From an uncultured Oscillospiraceae bacterium (GTDB lineage Bacteria; Bacillota; Clostridia; Oscillospirales; Oscillospiraceae), in NCBI GenBank assembly GCA_900763965.1, contig CAAFMG010000121.1:1-9810 (forward strand): a stretch of DNA of 9,810 bases, read 5' to 3'. Shown piece by piece: positions 1 to 4,088 of this stretch (its first letter is position 1; every line of letters begins with the position of its first letter). The notes beneath the pieces are model-generated. The model did not search any database. It saw only the letters and a program-made list of their open reading frames with translations, and was not told the origin of the DNA. A program made the translations under genes and the position numbers.

Positions 1-164
1 AGATATGCAGATACACCACGCTCACAGAACTCACGCCATACGCCCTCAGAAAGATTGTAAAGGCAATTTATGTGGAAGCACCCGGCAAGTCCAGTGGCAA
101 GCGTAAGCAGAAGGTGCATATCGAATATGATCTCGTTGGCTATATTCCCGTGGATAGACCCTAA
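1..164 (+). CDS. Large serine recombinase, C-terminal end (partial)
   Basis: Only the last 53 codons are present; the reading frame starts at position 3 and the TAA stop is at 162-164. The peptide contains YTTLTELTP, then KIVKAIYVEAPGKSSGK, then KVHIEYDLVGYIP. This pattern (a YT-x-L-x-ELT start, a K-I-V helix, then 'KSSG...Q-x-I-x-Y-x-(F/L)-(I/V)-G') is typical of the C-terminal DUF4368-type region of large serine recombinases of the TnpX/Tn4451 kind. Such enzymes integrate and excise transposons, integrative elements and prophages through a serine-DNA intermediate. The catalytic N-terminus lies outside the window. Because these genes usually sit at an element end, the mobile element probably extends left of position 1 with its right boundary nearby. 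The family call rests on motif recognition in a short tail and is moderately secure. Confidence 0.78.
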   Translation, partial: ICRYTTLTELTPYALRKIVKAIYVEAPGKSSGKRKQKVHIEYDLVGYIPVDRP

Positions 165-208
165 CCTAATAAAAGCGGCACAGGCATGACCGAAATCATG
201 CCTGTGCC
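165..208 (-). terminator. Intrinsic terminator for the HAD gene (minus strand)
   Basis: GGCACAGGCATGA (177-189) and TCATGCCTGTGCC (196-208) form a perfect 13-bp hairpin with a 6-nt loop. Read on the minus strand, the hairpin is followed by GC and then TTTTATTAGG, the layout of a rho-independent terminator. It lies about 55 bp beyond the stop of the minus-strand HAD gene and is the likely end of that transcript. On the plus strand there is no T-tract, so it should not terminate the recombinase message efficiently. Confidence 0.7.
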
Positions 209-236
209 AAGAAATTTGTATATTACTGTTTTACGA

Positions 237-263
237 CCGCCGAGCATTGAAGGCGGCTTTTTT
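237..263 (+). terminator. Probable terminator downstream of the recombinase (plus strand)
   Basis: CCGCC (237-241) pairs with GGCGG (252-256) around a 10-nt loop, and is followed by C and six T residues (258-263). This is a short but plausible rho-independent terminator for plus-strand transcription leaving the recombinase gene. Its T-tract overlaps the stop codon of the convergent HAD gene. Confidence 0.5.
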
Positions 264-933
264 ACAGGGGTTTGGGATCAAACAGAAATTGCTCCAAAGA
301 TGCGGTGGTATCGAAGGAAAAATTGCACAGGCGGTGCATTTCTTTGCCGATTTCCGGGATGTTCAGGCCGTTCCATCCGGCGTAGGCTACGCTGACACCC
401 AGGGGGTCTGCCATTTGCCATGCCAGCTTCATGTCATCCACCACCAGGATCTCCTCCGGGCGGAAACGGTATTTTTCCATAATGTCCAGCAGGGGATAGG
501 TGTTGGGCTTGCGCTGGCAGGCAGGAAGGTCCCAGCCATAGATGGTATCCGGAAGCATACCGAAATGGGTGCGGTAGTCCCGGGTGATATTTTCCTCAGC
601 CGAGTGGGATACCACGCACAGCATTCCGCCCTCCTGCTTTTGGCGGCGGATAATGGATCCGATCCCCGGGTAGGGATCCGGGGTGTGGGAGCGCAGATAA
701 TCCATCCACATCCGGTGCTCCTGGGCCTGCTCCCGGTCGGTAAAGTGAAAGTATTGACGGCAAAGCTCCAGAAAGCCCAGATGATAGCAGGCGGCAATGT
801 AGTCCTCCTGGGACATGGAGGCACCGGGGCGGAATGTTTCCAGAACATAGCAGAAGAAGGGGTAGCTCAGGGTTTTCATACTCTGCACCACGGTGTCATC
901 GTGATCCAGAACCAGGCAGGGGTATTTCAGCAT
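262..933 (-). CDS. HAD-superfamily phosphatase (phosphoglycolate phosphatase-like)
   Basis: This 223-aa soluble protein carries all haloacid dehalogenase motifs. Motif I is DHDDT with nucleophile D10 and acid/base D12; motif II is the VVSHS stretch with S109; motif III is K142 in QRKPNTYP; motif IV is D166-D167 in ILVVDD. Residues 15-85 between motifs I and II form a helical C1-type cap. Family members remove phosphate from small phosphorylated metabolites through an aspartyl-phosphate and need Mg2+; the substrate cannot be told from sequence. I start at ATG 933 rather than the in-frame ATG at 1002, because homology begins at MLKYPCLVLDHDDT, a GGTGAT ribosome-binding stretch precedes it, and a sigma-A-type promoter lies at 962-990, inside the longer version. 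The gene stands alone, divergent from the next gene, with a terminator beyond its stop. Confidence 0.85.
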   Translation of the reverse strand: MLKYPCLVLDHDDTVVQSMKTLSYPFFCYVLETFRPGASMSQEDYIAACYHLGFLELCRQYFHFTDREQAQEHRMWMDYLRSHTPDPYPGIGSIIRRQKQEGGMLCVVSHSAEENITRDYRTHFGMLPDTIYGWDLPACQRKPNTYPLLDIMEKYRFRPEEILVVDDMKLAWQMADPLGVSVAYAGWNGLNIPEIGKEMHRLCNFSFDTTASLEQFLFDPKPL

Positions 934-961
934 AGTATCACCATCCGATATATTTGAAGAT

Positions 962-990
962 ATTATAGCAGTTGCAGTCCCAAGAGGCAA
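962..990 (-). promoter_or_regulatory. Promoter of the HAD gene
   Basis: On the minus strand, TTGCCT (990-985) and a perfect TATAAT (967-962) are separated by 17 bp, a standard sigma-A-type promoter. Transcription would begin near 955, leaving a short leader before the ATG at 933. Confidence 0.65.
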
Positions 991-1004
991 CCAGAAAATC
1001 ACAG

Positions 1005-1033
1005 TTGCGATATTAGAACAAATGTGCTATAAT
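1005..1033 (+). promoter_or_regulatory. Promoter of the 89-aa protein gene
   Basis: TTGCGA (1005-1010), a 17-bp spacer and a perfect TATAAT (1028-1033) form a sigma-A-type promoter about 28 bp before the start codon at 1061. It is back to back with the HAD promoter; the two -35 boxes are 14 bp apart. Confidence 0.7.
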
Positions 1034-1060
1034 AAAAGCAAACAATCGGAGGGAGCGGCA

Positions 1061-1330
1061 ATGGACAGAAGGATATACCCCGTGGATGTAATTTCCGTAT
1101 GCAATGCCGACGGTCAGATCCGCCCGCTGCGGCTGCGGCTGGAAACCGAGTCCCAGGAAGCGGTCTGTATGCGCATCACGGAAATTCGGAAGGTAACGCC
1201 AATTTCCCATGTGGGCGTGGAAGGGTGGGTGTTTCAGTGCTGCGTAAAGGAGCAGGAACGGGAGATGGTGGTGGAGCTGAAATACACCTTTCGCAGCCAC
1301 AGCTGGTGCCTGCTGAGAAGAATCTGTTGA
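1061..1330 (+). CDS. Small conserved-looking protein of unknown function (89 aa)
   Basis: I cannot assign a function. The protein begins MDRRIYPVDVISVCNADGQI and continues with basic, beta-rich sequence (RPLRLRLETE), then ITEIRKVTPISHVGVEGWVFQC and a C-terminal YTFRSHSWCL. It has no signal peptide or membrane segment. Alternating hydrophobic and charged residues suggest a small beta-sheet domain, and the IYPVDVISVCNADG...RPLRLRLE opening resembles small uncharacterised proteins of Clostridia as I remember them. The start at 1061 is chosen over the upstream ATG at 1022 because a strong GGAGGG site (1048-1053) lies 7 bp before it, and the upstream ATG overlaps the -10 box. Promoter and ribosome binding site make it a convincing real gene. 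The promoter of the following Nudix gene overlaps its stop codon. Confidence 0.75.
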   Translation: MDRRIYPVDVISVCNADGQIRPLRLRLETESQEAVCMRITEIRKVTPISHVGVEGWVFQCCVKEQEREMVVELKYTFRSHSWCLLRRIC

Positions 1331-1354
1331 TTTCCGGGGGAAAAGGGATATACT
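1327..1354 (+). promoter_or_regulatory. Possible promoter of the Nudix gene
   Basis: TTGATT (1327-1332), a 16-bp spacer and TATACT (1349-1354) lie about 30 bp upstream of the Nudix start. The -35 box overlaps the TGA stop of the preceding gene. Read-through from the promoter at 1005 is also possible, as no terminator separates the two genes. Confidence 0.45.
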
Positions 1355-1382
1355 GAAAGAAAACGGAAAGCGGAGTGAGAAT

Positions 1383-1850
1383 ATGGCAATTGTGACTTTT
1401 TATAACGGCGATCCCAAAGATGCCCCCAAAACCACCATGCCTGCCCATTTGGGTGCAAATGCCATCCTGACCTGGCAGGGGAAGCTGCTGCTGGAAAAGC
1501 GCCGGGACAGTGATATCTGGGGGCTTGTTGGCGGCGGCTGTAAAAAAACGGAAACCGGACGTCAGGCCATTGCCCGGGAAAGCTATGAGGAGCTTGGAGT
1601 TCGGATCCCGGAGGCATCCTTTCAGAAGTTGGCAGTCTATGACAATCCCGGCCGCATTGCGGCCTTTCAGGATGGAAGCATTTGGCGTATGGTCATTGTG
1701 GTATATGGCTATGATTTCCCGGAAGCGCCCACCCTTCGCATCAGTGCGGAGTCCAGGGAGCTGGGCTTCTTCTCCAAAGAGGAGATCGGGAATATCGAGA
1801 TCGCTGTCACCCACAGGGATATCATTCAGGATTGGTTCGTAAACAGATAA
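1383..1850 (+). CDS. Nudix hydrolase
   Basis: The 155-aa protein carries a Nudix box at residues 51-73. Following G-x5-E-x7-RE-U-x-EE-x-G-U, G51, E57, R65-E66, E69-E70 and G72 are all present; S67 sits where a hydrophobic residue is usual. The preceding strand (ANAILTWQGKLLLEKR, 25-40) and WGLVGGG (46-52) are typical of the fold. Family members hydrolyse a nucleoside diphosphate linked to another moiety, using Mg2+ bound by the box glutamates. The substrate (damaged nucleotide, ADP-ribose, dinucleotide and so on) cannot be read from sequence. Start ATG 1383 has a GGAG site (1372-1375) 7 bp upstream. The gene ends 5 bp before the convergent ZIP transporter stop, with no obvious terminator between them. 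Confidence 0.87.
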   Translation: MAIVTFYNGDPKDAPKTTMPAHLGANAILTWQGKLLLEKRRDSDIWGLVGGGCKKTETGRQAIARESYEELGVRIPEASFQKLAVYDNPGRIAAFQDGSIWRMVIVVYGYDFPEAPTLRISAESRELGFFSKEEIGNIEIAVTHRDIIQDWFVNR

Positions 1851-1855
1851 ATGCA

Positions 1856-2638
1856 CTATCCCAGAGCCACATCCAGCAGCATCATCAGGGTGAAGCCTGC
1901 GGCAAAGGCGATGGTTCCAATGTCGGAGTGTTCACCCTGGGACATTTCGGGGATCAGCTCCTCCACCACCACGAATAGCATGGCCCCGGCGGCAAAGGCC
2001 AGAAAATAGGGAAGCAGCGGTGTAATCAGGGAAGCCAGGGCAATGGTGAGCAGTGCGCCCATGGGCTCAATCACCCCGGAAAGCACACCGTACCGGAAGG
2101 AACAGAGCCTGCCCATGCCGTCGGTGTGGAGGGGCATGGAAATGATGGCACCTTCTGGAATATTCTGTATGGCAATGCCCAGGGACAGAACCATCACATC
2201 CGCTGCGGAAATACGGCCCTGCCCCATGAGCCGACCGGCTACCACAACGCCAACGGCCATGCCCTCCGGCAGATTGTGCAGGGTCACAGCCAGCACCATC
2301 ATGGTGGAGCGCCCCAGAAGCAGGGGTCTGCCTTCCGGGCTGTCTGCGTTCATGTGCAGATGGGGGATCAGATGATCCAGCAGAAGCAGAAAGCCGAAAC
2401 CGGCCCAGACACCGAGAAAAGCCGGGAAAAAGGCCAGCGGCCCCATAGGTGCAGACTGGTCAATGGCCGGCAGGATCAGACTCCAGATGGAGGCGGCTAC
2501 CATCACCCCGGAAGCAAACCCGGTGAGCAGGCGCTGTAGCCGGTGATCCATGGCCTGCTTCATGCAAAACACAAAACCAGCGCCCAATGATGTTCCCAGG
2601 AAGGGGATCAGCACGGCACTGACAGCCTCTAAATTCAT
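1856..2638 (-). CDS. ZIP-family divalent metal transporter
   Basis: This 260-aa integral membrane protein of the ZIP family (GufA/ZupT-like) imports Zn2+ and often other divalent metals such as Fe2+ or Mn2+ across the cytoplasmic membrane. About eight hydrophobic segments span the protein. The binuclear metal centre is recognisable: HNLPEG at 121-126 in one helix, QNIPEG at 158-163 in the next, and E191-P192 beyond. The loop around residues 91-100 (IPHLHMNADS) contains histidines, as in the variable metal-binding loop of the family, and EELIPE sits at 226-231. I use ATG 2638 rather than the in-frame ATG at 2746, because AAAGGAGAT lies 7 bp before it and the extra 36 residues (proline- and histidine-containing, non-hydrophobic) do not look like this family. 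It is divergent from the OLE RNA operon and convergent with the Nudix gene. Metal specificity is not determinable. Confidence 0.88.
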   Translation of the reverse strand: MNLEAVSAVLIPFLGTSLGAGFVFCMKQAMDHRLQRLLTGFASGVMVAASIWSLILPAIDQSAPMGPLAFFPAFLGVWAGFGFLLLLDHLIPHLHMNADSPEGRPLLLGRSTMMVLAVTLHNLPEGMAVGVVVAGRLMGQGRISAADVMVLSLGIAIQNIPEGAIISMPLHTDGMGRLCSFRYGVLSGVIEPMGALLTIALASLITPLLPYFLAFAAGAMLFVVVEELIPEMSQGEHSDIGTIAFAAGFTLMMLLDVALG

Positions 2639-2672
2639 GGCAATATCTCCTTTCGGAAAGTGGGGATACCCC

Positions 2673-2702
2673 ATGATATGCACCGCGGTGCCCATGTGAC
2701 AA
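2673..2702 (-). promoter_or_regulatory. Possible ZIP promoter with dyad in the spacer
   Basis: On the minus strand TTGTCA (2702-2697) and TATCAT (2678-2673) are separated by 18 bp. The spacer contains a perfect 12-bp dyad, GCACCGCGGTGC (2680-2691). A dyad between the -35 and -10 boxes is a common place for a repressor or a MerR-type activator to act, which would suit a metal transporter gene. The promoter itself is only moderately convincing, and no regulator gene is visible nearby. Confidence 0.4.
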
Positions 2703-2732
2703 AAAGCCGTTTTCTCCGGATGAACGGTTTTT
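2701..2732. terminator. Bidirectional terminator-like hairpin
   Basis: AAAAA-G-CCGTT (2701-2711, G bulged) pairs with AACGG-TTTTT (2723-2732) around an 11-nt loop. Both strands show a GC-containing stem with a T-tract, so it could stop transcription either way. It lies between the ZIP start and the OLE promoter. If the ZIP gene is transcribed from further upstream than the promoter proposed at 2673-2702, this would sit in its leader as an attenuator. Otherwise it would simply insulate the two divergent units. Confidence 0.45.
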
Positions 2733-2774
2733 GACGGAAGCTGCATGAAATATGCGGATGAACATTCTCGATAT

Positions 2775-2814
2775 TTGTATATTTTTTGAAAACTCCCTTG
2801 TATATTTATGAAAA
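2775..2814 (+). repeat. Direct repeat over the OLE promoter -35 region
   Basis: TTGTATATTTTTTGAAAA (2775-2792) is repeated as TTGTATATTTATGAAAA (2798-2814), 23 bp apart start to start; the copies differ by one deleted base and one substitution. The second copy begins exactly at the -35 hexamer of the OLE promoter. Such a tandem repeat could be a two-site operator or an UP-like AT-rich element. No protein can be assigned. Confidence 0.6.
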
Positions 2815-2826
2815 GTGTGCTATGAT
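2798..2826 (+). promoter_or_regulatory. Promoter of the OLE RNA-oapA-dxs operon
   Basis: TTGTAT (2798-2803), a 17-bp spacer and TATGAT (2821-2826) form a good sigma-A-type promoter. The expected start, near 2832-2834, coincides with the first base of the 5' strand (GACGG, 2834-2838) that pairs with the RNA's 3' end. This agreement supports both the promoter and the RNA boundary. It appears to be the main promoter for everything to its right. Confidence 0.75.
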
Positions 2827-2832
2827 AGCTTG

Positions 2833-3450
2833 CGACGGTGCAGTATTCTAGTCAGGATTGCCATTTTCCAGGTAGGGCCTAAAAATCCTATGAAGGGCAC
2901 ATCGGTGAAGTCCCTGGTGTCTGCTTTTTACGCCCAGTTTAGGGTGGATGCTGGGGGTTAAGGATCCCGGGCGCGCTCCAATGGCATGGAGCATCCGACC
3001 CGGTTTCCGTGGAGACCTGGTATTGTGCGACGAAGTCTGAGAACTCCTATGGTGGAAGCCTCTTCGCGTACGGGCCGGGATTAGAACCTGCAAGGTAGTG
3101 CACAGAATCGTGTGCTGCGTGCAGCGTAGCCTGCCTTGAAGTGAGTATGAGGGGAAAAAGGATCAGTCGTCCGGCAGCTATGGCCATAGCCGCTGACGAT
3201 ATTGCCTTTGGAAACCATCCTTGCAAAAGAGGCTAAGATTATGGTTTATTCTGTTGTGGAAATCACCTAGACTGTCGTAACTGGGCAGGCAGGGGATTGC
3301 GGTACGGACTAAGTGGCAATCGGGTAGTCAAATTGGCGACATTTGAATGGATGGATCAAATGGAAACGGCCTGTGCGGTAACGGCAGGTTCTGTCCAGGG
3401 AAAACCAACCCGACCTAAGCCGTAAGATTGATCCTGTCTGCTGCCGTCAC
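2833..3450 (+). ncRNA. ole: OLE RNA (ornate, large, extremophilic RNA)
   Basis: No convincing gene exists here, but the stretch is densely structured. The ends pair: GACGG (2834-2838) with CCGTC (3444-3448), GCAG (2840-2843) with CTGC (3438-3441), and CAGGAT (2853-2858) with ATCCTG (3431-3436). Local helices include GCTCCA/TGGAGC (2975-2980/2987-2992), TGCG-a-CGAAG/CTTCGCGTA (3026-3035/3062-3070), CAAGGTAG/CTGCCTTG (3091-3098/3131-3138) enclosing GCACA/TGTGC, TCGTC/GACGA (3167-3171/3195-3199) enclosing GCTAT/ATAGC, AAACCAT/ATGGTTT (3212-3218/3241-3247), GATTGC/GCAATC (3295-3300/3316-3321) and ATTTGA/TCAAAT (3341-3346/3356-3361). OLE RNAs are about 610 nt, occur in extremophilic and anaerobic Firmicutes, and lie immediately upstream of oapA, commonly near dxs/tlyA/nadK/argR/recN; all of this fits. 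The RNA acts in a membrane-bound complex with OapA. The 3' end is inferred from the closing helix. Conserved OLE sequence blocks were not checked against a covariance model. Confidence 0.88.
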
Positions 3451-3481
3451 CATATTTTATTTTCAAAGGGGTATTCTTACC

Positions 3482-4072
3482 GTGGCGAAAACCGATCCGG
3501 CCGCTCAGAAACGGGAGCGGCGAAAGGCGATCCGTTGGGTCGTAACGATTTTTCTGGTCACCATTGTGGTTTCCGGCACCATTTCTTTTCTGTCTGATTT
3601 GATTATGTCCGGAAGTACCATGCCGGTGGCCTTTTTCATCCTGCTGGTGATCATTTTTGTGGGTATTATTTTTGACGTGGTGGGCATGGCTGTGGCCTGT
3701 GCGGACGAGACACCCTTCCACGCCATGGCATCCCGGAAGATCCCCGGCGCACAGGAGGCTATCTCCCTTCTGCGCAATGCAGAGCGGGTAAGTTCCATCT
3801 GCAATGATGTGGTGGGAGATATCTGCGGCGTTGTGTCCGGCAGTGCATCGGCTACCATCGCTGCCCAGATCCTGCGTAACTTTGATTTTTCCTGGCCCCA
3901 GGTGGCAACCCTGGTCATGTCGGCAATGGCTGCCGGTCTGACGGTGGGCGGAAAAGCCATCGGCAAGGGCATTGCTGTCAGTTCCAGTACGGAAATCGTC
4001 CATGGTGTAGGCCGCATTTTGTATTTCTGGCGGCACATTCCCGACGCCTTTTCCAAAAAGAAAAATAAATGA
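3482..4072 (+). CDS. oapA: OLE-associated membrane protein OapA
   Basis: The 196-aa membrane protein begins with a basic cytoplasmic tail (residues 1-18, KRERRK). Strongly hydrophobic segments lie at 19-41 and 48-73, and weaker ones at about 108-130 and 141-164. Its most distinctive stretch is DVVGMAVACADETPFHAMAS (65-84), then K86-x-x-GA, a pattern I associate with OapA, the protein that binds OLE RNA and holds it at the membrane. Residues 99-122 (NAERVS, then NDVVGDICGVVSGSA) recall the DUF21 membrane domain of CNNM-type Mg2+ transporters. I choose GTG 3482, with AAAGGGG (3465-3471) 10 bp upstream, over the in-frame TTG at 3428, which lies inside the RNA and lacks a site. The gene follows the OLE RNA by about 30 bp and precedes dxs by 16 bp. 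Its position next to OLE is diagnostic. Confidence 0.9.
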   Translation: MAKTDPAAQKRERRKAIRWVVTIFLVTIVVSGTISFLSDLIMSGSTMPVAFFILLVIIFVGIIFDVVGMAVACADETPFHAMASRKIPGAQEAISLLRNAERVSSICNDVVGDICGVVSGSASATIAAQILRNFDFSWPQVATLVMSAMAAGLTVGGKAIGKGIAVSSSTEIVHGVGRILYFWRHIPDAFSKKKNK

Positions 4073-4088
4073 TAGGTTGTGAGACATC

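Noticed and set aside
934..1002. N-terminal extension of the HAD protein to an ATG at 1002
   Set aside because: The promoter at 962-990 lies inside the extension, and HAD homology begins just after the ATG at 933.
2639..2746. N-terminal extension of the ZIP transporter to an ATG at 2746
   Set aside because: The extra 36 residues are unlike the family and cover hairpin and dyad structures; the strong AAAGGAGAT site sets the start at 2638.
2848..3093. Minus-strand open frame of 81 codons inside the OLE region
   Set aside because: Arginine-, histidine- and proline-rich sequence with no recognisable domain and no ribosome binding site; explained by the structured RNA on the other strand.
2833..3450. 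Group II intron, RNase P RNA or tmRNA as the identity of the structured region
   Set aside because: No intron-encoded protein or recognisable domain V is seen, the core RNase P motifs are absent, and there is no tRNA-like end or tag frame. The OapA neighbour points to OLE.
3428..3481. Longer OapA from an in-frame TTG at 3428
   Set aside because: The TTG lies in the closing helix region of the OLE RNA and has no ribosome binding site; GTG 3482 has AAAGGGG at a good distance and starts with a typical basic tail.
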